Below, in pieces: positions 32,300-46,800 of a stretch of 64,000 bases of DNA. Numbering within the stretch: the first letter of the stretch is position 1; each line of letters begins with the position of its first letter. Origin of the DNA: Cryptomeria japonica (Eukaryota > Streptophyta > Pinopsida > Cupressales > Cupressaceae). The notes under the pieces are model-generated. The model was not told the origin of the DNA and made no database searches. It saw only the letters and a list, made by a program, of their open reading frames with translations. The position numbers were made by a program, and so were the translations under genes. The stretch covers positions 340,410,793 to 340,474,792 of the forward strand of contig NC_081408.1 in NCBI RefSeq assembly GCF_030272615.1, read 5' to 3'.

Positions 32300-34954
32300 A
32301 CAACCATAGTCCTTGGAGCAGCTAAAGGAGAAAGAGTGAGTCATGAAGAATGCAATGATCTGAGATCATGGACAAATTTTGATAGTGAATAAGAAAACAG
32401 TGAGTGGGAATTACAATCTTAATTAAATTTTAAAATTTGCATTATAAATTTTTTTTATTATTGTTGTATTAAGAATCTACATGTATAAAATAATTTGATT
32501 AAACTTCAATAATATTAAAAAATCAACTCATTTTGAAAATAATTTAATTTGAAATGACATTATATAAGTATTAAAAAATATCATTTGTATATTAACAATA
32601 CTAAGATTATAAAATATTTATTCAAAATTTATATGTGTTACAAATATATAGAAATCAAAACATTAAAATATATATTAGTGAAAAATTGTTAAAAATAGAC
32701 TAAGTACATCATTAAAAGTAATTCTAAAGTAAAATATAATAATTTTTATAATAATAATTGAGTTAATAAAATAACTTTCTTAGGTAAAAAAAAATATTAC
32801 AATTTTTATCAACCATAATTGATAGTCAAAGTATTAGCATGGTGTATATTTACATTTTTTATTTTAAAATCTTACAATCTTAAAATTACAAGTTAAACCC
32901 TAAATTTAAACCATACATTTAGGGTCTCCATATTTTTAAAGCTTTCACATGGATTAGTAATATGGAGGAAAATAATTAAAATAAAATATGGTTACATTCC
33001 CAAAGAAAGTAAAGATCACTCACAAGGGTCATGACTACATATATCTGATATCAAATAAATACTCTTCATGGAAGAAATATCAACTTCACAAAGATGTGAG
33101 ATTCATTGTTACAACATAGAAAAATATTTTACTAATAATTAACATTCAATTAGTTATCATTTTAAAATTTTATATCATTTCATCTCATATTCAACTATAT
33201 GATTGTTTACCAATTTGGTTTTTTCATATTGTAAGAATGATTTTCATACTTAGAGATTAAATTTTTAATTTATAAATTTGATTCTAATGTCTCTTAGTTT
33301 TTAATATCCACAAACTAAATTAAACATCTATTTGGATCATGGAGCTTCAATGATGAATTCAATACTTTTAATAAAAGTTGGAAGATGACATACAACAAAT
33401 ATAAAAGATGTAATGTTAAAATGATGATAATAAATTAGAAAATGAAACTACACAGTAAATGAGGAGTGAGGAAGGAGGTGATTAAAAGCATGTGAAAGAA
33501 TACAATTAGGGAGAGAAGAAGGATTTTTGAACTCTAGAGAATAATCTAAATTACAAATTTTAGGTGAATTTACAAAAGGCACATAGAATACTCTAGAAGG
33601 AGATAATGGATTTAAAGATCTTGGTGAATGGCAAAGAACTTAATTATATTTTTTGCAAAGATGAAAGTTGAGGCTCTAAAAGGAGAGATCCTATCAAAAG
33701 CTTAAAGCTTAATTAAATTTCAATGAAAAATGTGAACACACATCTCAATTTGATTCTAAAAACAATTATTTAGGATCAATTCTTTCACAATTCATTTGAA
33801 TAATAAAATCATTATTTTTTGTTTCTTCATATTTGACCTTCAATAGACAAAATCAAGGAATGAACGATGTGGAATTCAATGGATTGATGCAGGTTAAGGA
33901 TAAGTTTTTTAGAGAAAGATTTCTTAATGATTGACATTTAATCAAAAAAAGATAGTGATAAAATTGTTAAATAGAAAACACACATATGTAGATTCTTAAT
34001 ATTTGACCTTTAATAGATAGAATGAAGCAATGGATAGGGTAGAATTAAATGGAATGTAGTATGCTGAGAATAAATCTTTTAGAGAAAGGTTTCTTAATGA
34101 TTACCTTAATCAAAAGAAGATAGTGATAAGATAGTCAAATGGAACACACACACACACACACGTTAAAACTTATTATTATCATCAAATTTATTGACTATTT
34201 ATGTAAAATAATGTGATTGCTAAATGATAAACATGGATGAATGTGTTTGGTTATGAACTTTTTATCATTTTCATCTTAGACTTAAAAATAGCTCTATCAT
34301 TATACTAATTGGACTGAAAGTTCATAACTTTGTAGTTGTGCAAGTTTGAATTTTGAAGTTGCAACATATGCAAAGAAAAAATGTCATTGTAGAATTGAAA
34401 AATCTTGGCCAAAATTAAATTTCTATTTATACTGCTAGATAGTAGTCTCTTTCAAAAGGTCAACAACTTGGTAGGAGATCAAATCCTATTCACAATCTAG
34501 CTTGATTATACTTTTAGTAACTCAAATGGAATTCTATAAATTCTAAAAAAAATGAGGTAACAATATAAACAATATCATTTTTAGACTCCTTAAGATCCCA
34601 TGGAATGTTTCTCTCACCCACATTAATCATTAGTAACCCCCAAGAAAAACCTTGTGCTAAGTAACAATATAAAGTGTAGCTCCAGCATGTCGATGCTGCA
34701 CTACTCTAACTTTCATGTGACATCCACTAAGATTGTAGTCTATGGTGTCCACTCTACCACAATCATTAGTACATACTACAATTAGATCATTAGAAACCCT
34801 CAAAGTGGAAAGATATGTGTCACACAATAAATCATCAACATCACAAATCTCACTCCCATTAGTTGCCAATATTAATGCAAGGTCTGAAATTTTCTTAATC
34901 AACATTGTAGGGTGACCATTAAACATTGAAATGTGACATCAAGGTGAAGGAACC
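32300..34954. other. Unassigned AT-rich DNA
   Basis: The first 90 bases have an open frame (see 6773-7117). The rest is AT-rich with no convincing gene. It contains a tandem duplication (33831-34160), a CA run (34144-34161), and a stretch at about 33355-33540 that resembles 51425-51670. A minus-strand frame at 34657-34926 of 89 codons (LATNGSEICDVDDLL) is unrecognised and may be chance. Confidence 0.5.
33831..34160. repeat. Tandem duplication, about 180-bp unit, ending in a CA run
   Basis: ATTTGACCTTCAATAGA at 33831 and ATTTGACCTTTAATAGA at 34011 start two diverged copies that share a TTTTAGAGAAAG..TTTCTTAATGATT core. The second copy ends in an AC microsatellite. Confidence 0.7.
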
Positions 34955-37900
34955 TATAGTGTCCACCCTTGATTTGACTTATTTTGACTAGTGTTGGCTT
35001 TTATATTTCGCTTGATAGACTTATCTAGACTATATTTTGATGATTTGGATGATGATTACTCATGTGATTCAGTGACTTATGATTGATGTTAGATACTATT
35101 GGACATATGCTATTTTGATGATCTATATGGATGTTGGTACTATCATGATTGATCATGTGATTTGATGATATATGTACTCAATGGATTTTATATGCTCACT
35201 ATGTGATGGATTATTGATAGATTAGATTTATCATGGTTTTGATGATGGTTACGATTATACCAACCCTACTTTATGTTTATATATGATGAGATGTTTATGA
35301 GATGTGTTTGATTATTGTTTGACTGTCTTCGTGATAGAGATGATTCCACATCACTCATTGCTAGCGGGATGTGTCATAGCGATTCTCTATCACTTGCTTG
35401 TTCTATATATGTATATGTATATGTGGTATTGTCGTTTTGTGGTTGCAGGATTTTGTAGGTACCAAACATCGAATCCACCTGGCTTCACAGGTCTGAGCAT
35501 GTCTTAGTCCCAATGGCTTATGTGGTTCAGAGATGGCATGCAATTCCCTTCACATACTCTAGGTCTAAGTTGTTCACCATGTTTAGTCAGCGTCTTGGCA
35601 TAATTTGCCATGTTAGTTAGTAAACTTGGTCCTTTGGTATTGCGAGTCCAGTTTATGCCAGTTGATTTACTTGATGATGTTAGAGTAATTATGTGTAGTT
35701 TTCTATTTGGAAATGTTTATTTTAATGTATTTAATTTATAAGTTTTCAATATTTAATTATTTGATATTTATATTTATTTGATAATTAACATTTATTGATT
35801 TTATGATTATTTTAATATTTGATAAGCTTTATTGTTGTTTAATATTTATTTAATATTTGCAATTTAATCTTTAATGGTATTTGACTATTTAATTATTTAT
35901 TTGACTTTCTATGGTTTAACATTTATTTGACATCTTTTATCTATTTGGTTCTTTAATTTATTTTATTAGCTTTTGGTTTAATTGATTTTAATTCCATTTT
36001 GGATTAAATTTATTTTCATCTTATATTTATTTAATAGTTTGACTTTTTATTTCTAAGTGGGGTGTATGAGCACAATAAATTAAATAAAGAAATAAAAACA
36101 ATCCCACTTAGTTGAATAAGTATATTTTATTTACTTTACCTACCCTTCACTCTCATTGGTTAAATTTAAAATGGGTGAATAAATTATATTATATGGTGGG
36201 TTGGTAAAATATACTCCAAAATGAAATATTTTGATTGGCCGAAATTGAGGCTAGGGTTTTTGGATTATTGTTGCTTTTAATTTTCATTCCCGTGAGGTTT
36301 TTCGGTTGGATTTGGCTTATTCAGCAAGTTTTCTTCCTTGGTTTTGGATTGCTGCACTCTTGGTTTTTGGCTGGAGCTTGATTGGATTTTGGTTTGGCTT
36401 GTGGGAGCTCTTCTTCAACTACAAACCATCACACAGGTTGCAGGTTGGAGGCTTCTCCATTGGTTTCTTGTTTTGCTTTCAAATTTTGAAACTTGTATGC
36501 TTCGTGTTTGATTTGATTAAAAATAATAATAATAATAATTTGGTTTATGCATTCTCTTTAATCTTCCTAGATTTGGAATGCATAGCCATGGGATTTTAGA
36601 TTCTTTGCTTGGTTTATAGTTCTGGAAATAATAGATCTTGTGCATTGCCGTGAATGTTCAACATGAGGAATATCTTGCAGATTTTATATATGTCTTGTGT
36701 GAATTATTTTAATGAGATCTCTATTGTATACTAAGGATATTTTAACCTAGTAGATGAGTTCTTATGGAGATTGTAAATCTGGGAAAGAGGAGAGTCTTTG
36801 TGAGCTCCCAATCTAGTTCTGCTGTAGAGGAGACTCACATGATTTTTTTCCCCTTTTTATTTTCACACATCCCCTTGTGTATGGATGTTATTGGTTATGT
36901 GGAATGTCTTTTTAAATGTATTTGAGTCATATATTATTCTTTCTATATTTTAGATTCAAGGTTGTAGTATCTCCTCAGTTTTTGATAGTGCTCGAGATGT
37001 TCTTCCTCCAAAAAGTCTGCATTATGTTTTCAATTGGAGTTCCTTGGGTGAATTTTATTATTTTATTTTGTTCACATTATTTCGTGCCGATTCCAACGAG
37101 TATAAATACGTCATATTTGGCTATTTATATTTCGAGTAGTTTTGATTTCACACTTAAGTAGTTTTTTGCCAAAATTAACTTTTTTTTTATGCACTAAAAT
37201 ATCAGTCATATGTGCCATTATGTGTATTTTTAAGGTTTTGTCTAGTTTGAAGTCTATTTGAGGTTAGTTGGATTTGGGGTTATACTAGAGGCTTTTTGAG
37301 GGCATTTATGATGTTGTTTAAAATTATTTATGATTGGTGATGTCTTCACATGATTTATTTTTTTTTGTTTTGTATGCATTTTACTCCATTTGAGTTGTTT
37401 GTGCTTCCTCTCTTGTTGATGCCCCAAGAGAGAGATTGAGATTCTTGTGATTATGTGCCAGCAAGTGGATAGGCCTTGCAGAGATTATGTGATGATTCAT
37501 TTCAGATTTGATGGCATTTTTTATGGCCTTGATATGTTTATTTGGCCAAGAGGCTCATTGATTTTTGGTTCTCATGATGTTAACTTTCACATGTTTCATG
37601 ATTATGAGATGATATTGTTGTTTGCATATGGATTATTTGTGATTTCAAATTTATGTATGTTCTCAGATCCAATTATGATTCTAGAGCCTCTTGTGTTTTC
37701 ATGTTTGAGACCATGTTAGGGGGGAGTGGGCTTCCTTGTGGTGACTGGGGTCACGAGAGATAGACTTGCATGAGGTTCCTTGTAAGGATGCATGAAGTCT
37801 AGACCACCAGGGCACATTGGAGTTTTTCATGATTTATAAATAAGTGATAACCTAATAATTGATGGGTTGGGTTATTAGATTAATTAATAAGATGATAAAT

Positions 37901-39185
37901 TGATTGTGCCTCATGACTTAGTCCTAGGGAGGATGTTTTAGGATAAGCTTGAGAAGGCCGTGAAGATGGTAAGCTAATCTCCCTTAGTCTCTCATAGGTT
38001 GAGATGGCTCCACATGTCCATCAGGCTAGTGCCTTGTTTTATTATGTTATTGTGTTATGAGGATGGCATGTGATGACACTCCACTCCTACATGTGTTTCC
38101 CCTTTATGATTTATGGTTATTCTTATTGGATGCACTTATGTCTTAATGAGTTTTATACCTCTGGGAGTTCATTCTTGTTATATTGTGTAAGTTCTTGCTT
38201 GAGAGTCTTTGTGTGGTTAGTCTCCTTGGTTTTAGGTGCCACCTTAGGTTTAGAGTGTGTGTTGGGACCTTGTGTCATCTCCTAGCATGGGGGGTGGTTC
38301 CTTTGGTTCCACATGGTCAGGAGGTTGGTGTTTTTTAGCCATTGGGATGTTCTTTTGGATTCTACTTGCATGGACATGGATTCTTCTTCATGATGTACTA
38401 TGGATGTACCTTATAGCAGATTTATGTAATGGATAAGATAAAATGTATGTAATGTAACACTTTTTGTATTTCATAGATAGAATCTTGTAGTAGAAAGAGC
38501 TATGCTCATGATGTATTTAGTGTACTTATATTTGGAGATGAATTGTAGTTGGAAATTGGGATTAAGGCCTAGTTGTATTGTACTATTATAGAGAGGTGAT
38601 CTTATGAGTCATGGAAATGAATGTATTATAGTTGGAATAGAATGGAATTGCATTATGGATCAGTTGTATTATCTCATGGGATGATTAGAGGCTAGTTAGA
38701 ATGCTAAATAATCTTGAAAGAGGAATGTTCATGGAGTAATAAATGAATATGTTATAGGATGTTAAATGCATTTAGTAAACATGTATGATTCATATAGATG
38801 CATTGGTAGAAAGAAAATTATGCATATCATGGGAAGTAAGTAATGTTGTAGGTTGCATATCTCATGAGTAGATAATTATATTATGATGCAATAATGAGGG
38901 TGAAATGTATCTTTCATGTGCATAGTATGCTATTGTGGAAATGAATTTAAGTAATGATGCTAAAGTACCATAGGGAAAGATTAATGATGATGTGATATTT
39001 CCGCATGCGTTAATTCATGAAATGAGTAATGATATATGTTCCTATTGGTTAATTGATGAACAAATGTAAATAGATGTAGATGTTATGTGTTGCATTAATT
39101 GTTATTAGATGTTAATTAAAAAAAAAAGTATCTCCATTTGTATATTATTGTTTAGTTTCTTTAGGGTATTTTGGCGGGCATTACA
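34955..39185 (+). repeat. Solo Tekay-type LTR, about 4.2 kb
   Basis: Starts TATAGTGTCC (first G lost to A) and ends GGCGGGCATTACA. No primer site or interior follows. Flanking 5-mers are GAACC (34950-34954) and AAACC (39186-39190), one G-to-A apart, as expected for a solo LTR left by recombination between LTRs. Blocks match the minus-strand LTRs at 40493-47837 (for example CTCATAGGTTGAGATGGCTC near 37991). Frames inside, such as 36306-36599, are LTR sequence rich in Phe and Leu, not genes. Confidence 0.85.
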
Positions 39186-39928
39186 AAACCAAATATAAAA
39201 CCTCATTCCCAATGAGTTGCATGCATACATTATCAAATTGCATTATCTTCCTTGCAGGAAATTTCTTAGTTTTCATAATAATCTATTGTATACCTTATGA
39301 TGTCTCCTTCTTCTTTGAACTATCCTCTTTCTTCTTCGATAATTTTTATTCTAATCTTGTCTTCTTCAAGAAATGTTCTTAAATCCTTTTTCCTCTTCCT
39401 TCTATTGTTTCCCCTTCATCCTTTGTTTTCTCTCCTGGCGGTAGGATTTCACTCTCTTCCCCTCCTGGTGAGATTATAGATGATTATATTGCATGGAATA
39501 TGGTTCATACATGGAGACAAGGTCATGTGTCCTTTTCTCTTCCTCTTTCCTTGGGTTGAGTAAGAGTTGTCTTTGCTTGAGGTTGAGATCTTTGTTTCCT
39601 ACCAATTCAAAGATGTAATAAAAAGCTTTGTCTCTACTTTCTTTTTGGCTTCTTTGGTTGTCTCACAAATTGTGAAATCCTTGTTTCCTACCTAGTAGGC
39701 TGTTATGTAAGGGTTTGGTTCTCTCCCAATTTACATAATCTGAACATATTAAATATATTTATATAAAAATATTAAACATAAATATATAAAATATGTATAC
39801 ATTAGTATGTTTAAAAATATTATATGTATAATAACAAATAATATGTATACATGCATATTCATATTTTTATAAACATAATTTTAGGCATACTTTTATGTAT
39901 AATATAGGTATTTATTTATAAGCTATGC
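39186..39928. other. Unassigned DNA, AT-rich end
   Basis: Between the solo LTR and the copia fragment. No gene. The last 180 bases (39740-39920) are low-complexity TA-rich DNA that marks the broken 3' end of the copia integrase text. Confidence 0.5.
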
Positions 39929-40490
39929 TTACTTCTTTGTAAATATATTTTTATGTTTCTTAGTTTCATGGTCCTTATAAAACATGTTGAATTCTTTCAA
40001 ACAAAAATCACCTTCACTGTCAGTCCTCAAACACTTAATATGTTTTCTACCAGTCTGATTTTCAACCAAGGATTTGAAATTCTTAAACTGACTTAAAACT
40101 TTAGATTTACTCATGAAGAAATACAAATATACATTCCAAGGTTATACTATAGTCATCTATAAAAGAGATAAAATAAGTAGATCTAGCTCTATTGAAGGAA
40201 CATTAATAAGACCAAGCACATATGAATGAATATAATATAAAACCCTAGAAGACTTATGATAAATATAATGAAATTAAACATTATGTTTTTTACCATAAAC
40301 ATGTAATGTTCACAGAAAATAAACTTGAGATTATAGACATCAAGTCCTTAAACAAGGCAATTATTTTTTTGTGCTCTAAGAGCATTCTAACTAATGTGAC
40401 CATGGCCCTAGTGCCATAACATTGTTTTGTCCTCTAGGAGCTTCATCTCTAAAGAATTTGCACCCTTAGGTATCCTAAAAGCATGGATGC
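39929..40490 (-). pseudogene. pol: Ty1/copia pre-integrase and integrase fragment
   Basis: Minus-strand translation shows the pre-integrase zinc region (MLWH, GHGHIS, then FCEHYMFMVKN) around 40440-40260. The start of the catalytic core at 40126-39929 follows: FFMSKSKVLSQFKNFKSLVE, NQTGRKHIKCLRTDSEGDF, the TD motif being the second catalytic Asp. The first core Asp would lie near 40150 in a decayed stretch. Text ends after YKDHETKKHK, where the sequence becomes TA-rich. Frames change several times. Confidence 0.8.
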
Positions 40491-40492
40491 CG

Positions 40493-43187
40493 TGTAATGC
40501 CTACCAAAATAACCTAGAGAAATAAAACAAACTAACATACTAGAAGAGATAATTTGTTCTTAAAACATAATGTAAAGAAACATATAACATCATCTACTCA
40601 ATATGAATTAAATATATTTAACACAATATGCACATAACAACATGAACATGTAACATAATCACATGAGCTAATTATGCAAGCAAAATTAAACACAACTTAA
40701 ATTTCACTACCATCTCCCTAGGGTATCTCAACATCATCACTTACTCTACCAATCATAAGCAATAACAATCCACTCATTCCTAATATAACACATAACATTT
40801 CCATTATCATTATTCTATGGACATATGCGGTTTCCTTAATACCTTTCTAGATTGATATGCAATCACCTTATCATCAATCTAATACAATATGCAACTCAAA
40901 ACAATGCAATCTAATCCATTTCCCAATTAAGGTGCATTTTAAGAACCAATATTAAATGTTCCAAATCCCTTAACCATGCATATGTTCTATGATCCCTTCC
41001 TTCTCTACCATGATTACTAATAGAAAAATGAGATAATCTCAACACCATTTATTTTCTTAGCATTTAAATTATCATAATATAGCCAAGATACCAAAGATAC
41101 ATACACATTCTATTAACATGATTCTATTTCAATTCAACTACAAGATACATTACCATAAATCTCAGTGTCCTCTAAACGAAACATAAGTCTAGTCCTAAGA
41201 TATAATATAAACCACTACCTATACATAACCAATATATCAGGAGCATAGATCTTTTACTACATGTTTCCAATTACAAATTTTACATGATAATCACAACACA
41301 AGTGCCATCATATCAAATATATACATCTACAACAATAATCATCCATAAGATGCAATGATAGAAGAACCACATCCATGAGTGAATAATTCAATGAAGACAT
41401 CCCAATGGAAGAAGGTATCAACCACCCAACCATCTAGAATGAAAGGAACCATCCCCCATGCTAGAAGATGAAACAAGGTCCCAACATACACTCTAGACCT
41501 AGGGTAACTCGTAACAATCAAAGAGAATTCAACAACTCAATAACCGCAACAACAAAAATCATTTAAGCCAATCACAAGAGAATTCACAATAGAAACTCCC
41601 AAAGGCAAGACAACAAGCAAATGCATAGTTACATATCATGGACAAGGAAACATGTAGGAGTGGAGTGTCATCTCATGCTATCCTCCAAATAGAAGGTACT
41701 ACCATGAAAACATGTCTCAGCATGCTATTGGCATATAGAAGGCATAACCCTTATAGACATGTGGAGCCATCTCAACCTATGAGAGATTTAAGGGAGATTG
41801 ACTTGTCATCACAATGGCCTTCCCAAGCATATCCTGAAACATCCTCCCTATGATCAAGTCTTTTGGCTCACATCCATTATTATCATGATTACGTGAATCC
41901 TATTTACCCATCCCATATAATTAATTATTAATTTTATCACTTGTTTACAATAAGGAAAAGTTTCAATATGCCCTAGTGGTCTAGATTCTAAGCATCCTTA
42001 CTAGGAACCTCCTAGCAGCCTATCTCACATGACCCTAGTCATCACATGAAAGACCACTCCCCCTATCATCCTCCAAAACAATAACAAGAAAGAGGCTCAA
42101 TGCAACATCCAAAAAATGTCCATAATACATAAACATGCAACGTAATGCCAACAATGCAAAGACAAGAGCCTCATAACAAAATAATAAATCACTAGCCAAT
42201 ATCATAAGATACTGAACTCTTCTATAAGCATAAATGAAACCTCTACAACAATGCTCATCAAGTTGTTGGAGTAAGGTAAATAGCATAAACTCAACATCAT
42301 GGCATATCGACAAGTTGAAGCTAACATACAACCTCTATGAGAAGACATATCACTTGCCGGAGCATAAAACATCAATGAATAACCAAATCTAAAAAATTCT
42401 CAATACTAGAAAACATAAGGAAACCTCAATACAAGCCTCTAGTATCAGAACTAATTTAGAAAAGTCAGCCCAAAAGACTAACCAACAAAAACCCAAAAAA
42501 AATCAAGAAAAAATCTAGAAAAAATCTAGAAAACTATGATGGAAAAGCCATATAACAATTTTGAAAATAAAATGACATAGACAACATTAAGACCGAAAAA
42601 TACACTTAGTAGAGTCCCCCAGACTAAGGACAATGAATGAAATAAATGGGTTAACAAATCATGAGCTAAAATGAAAGATTTCTCAAAAACACCATTCATG
42701 GCTTCCTGGAAAACAAATCACAGAGAGAGTTAGAGTCAAATACCAAACTCAAAAACGCTCTCAAAAGAATCAAAATATCAAATAAGGCTAAAGGATTAAG
42801 TCCCAAGCCCAATAAACTAACAAAACAAAAGAACAAGGATTCTATAGAAATATGCATCCGACAATGCTCAATTGCAAAAATTCATAGAAAGGAAAATAAA
42901 CACACCCGGATTTCACAAATGCCAAAAGGGATCTCAAGAAAAAATCCAAAACTCAGATTTAAAATAGAAAACATCATACAGAGAACCTTTAACACCAAAT
43001 CCCAATATTCCCAGTGTCGACCATTCCCAACAATGCACACAACCAATAGAAAATATATATTTTCCCCATCTATAGTTTAAACCCTATAATAAAAATCATA
43101 TGAAATAAATTAAACCTTTAACTATATAAATAATTAGTTATCCCAAACTACCTGTATGCAATCTTTTTTGCAAACACAGAGCATGCA
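40493..43187 (-). repeat. 3' LTR of minus Tekay element, 5' part deleted
   Basis: Aligned by eye with 43823-46450. Both begin TGTAATGCC on the + strand and share the run to CAAACACAGAGCAT, after which this copy switches to gag. Confidence 0.88.
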
Positions 43188-43660
43188 AAATCATGAAGAT
43201 GCATAATCGCACACCTCTCTTTAGTGTTACTACTATACGGATGCATAGGAAAACACCTACCCAATTCCAATAGCCAAGTCTCTGACTCCATGCCACTACT
43301 AGAACCATCAAAAGTAGGAGGACGTGACCTCAAAATATGTCTCATATGACTATCTGCATTTTCCTCCTGGTCCACCTCAACTCTTCTTCACCTAGGAGAA
43401 TGGGAACTCTCTCTCTTGATAATCAGAATGATGAGACTCCTCCTACTGATTCTCCTCCCGTCTCGGCCATAAGCGACCAAGAAGCTCCCAAATTACGTTC
43501 ACCAACAATGAAACCACATCACCGCAATGTTGATTCTACGTCTGCTGCCACTCCTCATGACATTGGACTTTTCAAAAACCTTAGGATGAGGATTCCATTG
43601 AGTACCCATGTGACCAACACGACCATGACCTCTACCTCTAGAAGGAATCTTGTCTAACCA
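43148..43660 (-). pseudogene. gag: Gag N-terminus fused to 3' LTR remnant
   Basis: Minus strand. Near 43650 there is an Arg/Gly-rich start (GRGHGRVGH). Then 43375-43148 reads DQEENADSHMRHILRSRPPT, FDGSSSGMESETWLLELGRC, FPMHPYSSNTKERCAIMHLH, matching the gypsy gag core start (F.G....E.WL). After HDFA the frame enters LTR sequence (CSVFAKKIAYR), so the last codons are not gag. The join at about 43187 is a deletion point. Confidence 0.78.
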
Positions 43661-43806
43661 AGACACAAAAAATGCTATAATCTATCATCTAGGGTGACTA
43701 AAAGAAGAAGATAACAAGCACGGATATACCTATGGTCTATCCCATGCTAACATTATATCATACACAATAAGTTCAAATAAAACCAAAGTACCCAGTGTAT
43801 GAACAT

Positions 43807-43820
43807 GGGCTCTCATACCA
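43807..43820 (-). other. Primer-binding site, tRNA-iMet type
   Basis: On the minus strand TGGTATGAGAGCCC, two bases after the LTR end. One difference from the common TGGTATCAGAGCC. Confidence 0.85.
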
Positions 43821-43822
43821 TA

Positions 43823-46800
43823 TGTAATGCCCACCAAAATACCCTAGAGAATTAAAGAAAAATAACATACTAGAAGAGATAATAATTTTTCTTAAAAACA
43901 TCATCTAAGAAATATTTAACATCATCTACTCAATATAAATTAAATAACTTTAACATAATATGCACATAGCAACATGAACATGAAACATAATCACATGAGC
44001 TAATTACATAAGCAGAAATAAACACAACTTAAACTTCACTACCATCTCCATAGGGTATCTCATTGACATCACTTACTCTACCAATCATAAGAAATAACAA
44101 CTCACTCATTCCTAACAAAAACACATAAAATTTCCATTATCATTATTCCATGCACATATGCCATTTCCTTAATACCTTTCTAGCTTGATATGCAATCACT
44201 TTATCATCCATCTAATATGATATGCAAACTCAAAATAATTTAAACTAATCCATTTCCCATTAAGGTTCATTTTAAGCACCAATACCAAATGTTCCAAATC
44301 CCTTAAACAAACATATGCTATATGATCTCTTCATTCTCTACCATGATTACTAATAAAAATATGAGATAATCTCAAAATCATTTCTTTTCTTAGCATTTAA
44401 ATCATCATAATATAACCAAGATACTAAAGATACATCCACATTCTATTAACATGATTCTATTTCAATTCAACTACAAGTTACATTACCATTCATCTCGTTA
44501 TCCTATTAACAAATCATGTCAATTTCTAAGATAATATCAACCACTACCTATACATAACAAGTATATCAAGAGGATAACTCTTTTACTACATGTTTCCAAG
44601 CCATGATATCAAATACATCCATCTACAACTACAATCATCCATAAGCTACAATCATATAGTAACCACATCCATGCATGAAGAATACAATGAAGACATCCCA
44701 ATGGAAGAAGACATCAATCACCTTAACATGTGGAACCAAAGGAACCACCCTCAGTGCTATGAGATGACACAAGGTCCCAACGTACCTTCTAGACATATGC
44801 TGACTCCTAACAACCAAAGAGAATTCAAAAACATAATAATCCCAACAACATATAAGCATAAGCCAATCACAAGACAATTTACAATAGAAACTCCTAGAGG
44901 CGAGCCAACAACCAAATGCATAGATACATATCATGGATCGTGACACATGTAGGAGTGGAGTATCACCACATGATATCCTCCAAATAGAAGGTACTACCCT
45001 GAAAACATGTCTTTGCATGCTATCCTAATATAGAAGGCATAACCCTGATAGACATGTGGAGTCATGTCAACTTATGAGATATTCAAGCAAGATTGACTTG
45101 CCATCACAATGGCCTTCCCAAAATTATTGTAATACATCCTCCCTAGATTCAAGTCTTTAGGCTCACATCCATTATATCTTGATTACATGAATCCTATTTA
45201 ACCATCCCATCTAGTTAATTATTAATGTCATCACTTGTTTACAATAAGGAAAACTTTCAATTTGCCTTGGTGGTCTGGACTCTAAGCATCCTTACTAGGA
45301 ACCTCCTAGTAGGCTATCTCTCATGACCCCGATCATTACATGAAATCCCACTCCCATTATCATGCTTCAAAATAATTACAACAAAGGGGCTCAATGCAAA
45401 ATCCAAAAAGGATCCATAATACATATACATGCAACCAAGTGGCAACAATTCAAAGACAAGAGCCTCCTAACAAAATAATAAATCACTAGCCAATATCATA
45501 AGGCACTCAAATCTGCCATAAGTATAAATCAAACATCTAGAGAAAGGCTCATCAACTTGATGGAGAAAGGGCAATAACACAAACTCAACATCATGTCATA
45601 TCAACGAGCTGTAGCTAATATACGACCTCTACTACAAGGCATATCACTTGTCGCAGCATAAAATATCATTAAATAACCAAATCTGAAAATACTCAATACT
45701 GGAAAACACCAGGAAACCATAATACAAGCTTTTGGTATTAAAACAGATTTGGAAAAGTTAGCTGAGAGGACTAATCAGCAAAAAACCATGAAAATTATAA
45801 AAAACTCTGACAGAAATGCCAAATTATGATTTTGAAAATAAAATCACATAGACAATATTAAGGCCCAAAATTTCACTTAGTAGAGTCACCCAGACTACGG
45901 AAATTAATGAAATAAATAGATTAACATATCATAAGCTAAAATGAAAGATTTCTCAAAAAAATCATTCATGGCTTCCTAAAAAAAAATTAGAGAGACTCAA
46001 ATACTAAAATTGAAAACACTCTCAAAAGAATCAAAATCTCAAACAAGGCTAAAGGATTAAGTCCCAAACCCAATAAACTGACAGAACAAAGGAACAAGGC
46101 TTCTGCAAAAATATGCATACAACAATGCCTGACTGCTTAAATTCATAGAAACACAAATAAACACACCCGGATTTCACAAATGCCAAAAGGGATCTGAAGG
46201 CAAAATCCAAAACTTGGATTTAAAATATAAAACATTTTACAGATAACCCTCAACACCAAATTCCAATATTCCCAGTGTCGGCCATTCCCGACAATGCACA
46301 CAACCAATAGCAATATTGTATTTTCCCCAGCTATAGTTTAAGCCTTATAATATAAATCACATAAAATAAATCAAACCTTTAAATATACAAATAATTATTT
46401 ATCCCAACATACCTACACACAATATTTTCTGCAAACACAGAGCATACAATTTTTGAAAAATAAAATCTACACGGAAGAATTCTTCGACTTGGATAATAAA
46501 AGAAATGGAAATGAAAACTTGTTAAAGTGCAATCCAAACCAAGCAAGCCCAAAGCCAAAATCTTCAGCTCCAATCTTCAATCAAAATCCCCAAACTTGCC
46601 AAGAAATATTCTCAAAGGTAATCCAACAAAATGCATAGGTTGTCGAATAAAAATAAATTCATTCAAAAACCCATCCTTCAAACCAACCAGTCAAAATATT
46701 AAAAAATCATATAAAACCTACCTACCCAAATTTTTAATATATTTTATTTCCCAAAGAATATTAGCCAATAGTAAATAAGGGTAGTTAAGAAAAGTATATT

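Noticed and set aside
36306-36599. 97-codon frame rich in Trp, Phe and Leu
   Set aside because: Inside the solo LTR, hydrophobic by composition, ends in a run of Asn from an AAT microsatellite. Not a membrane protein gene.
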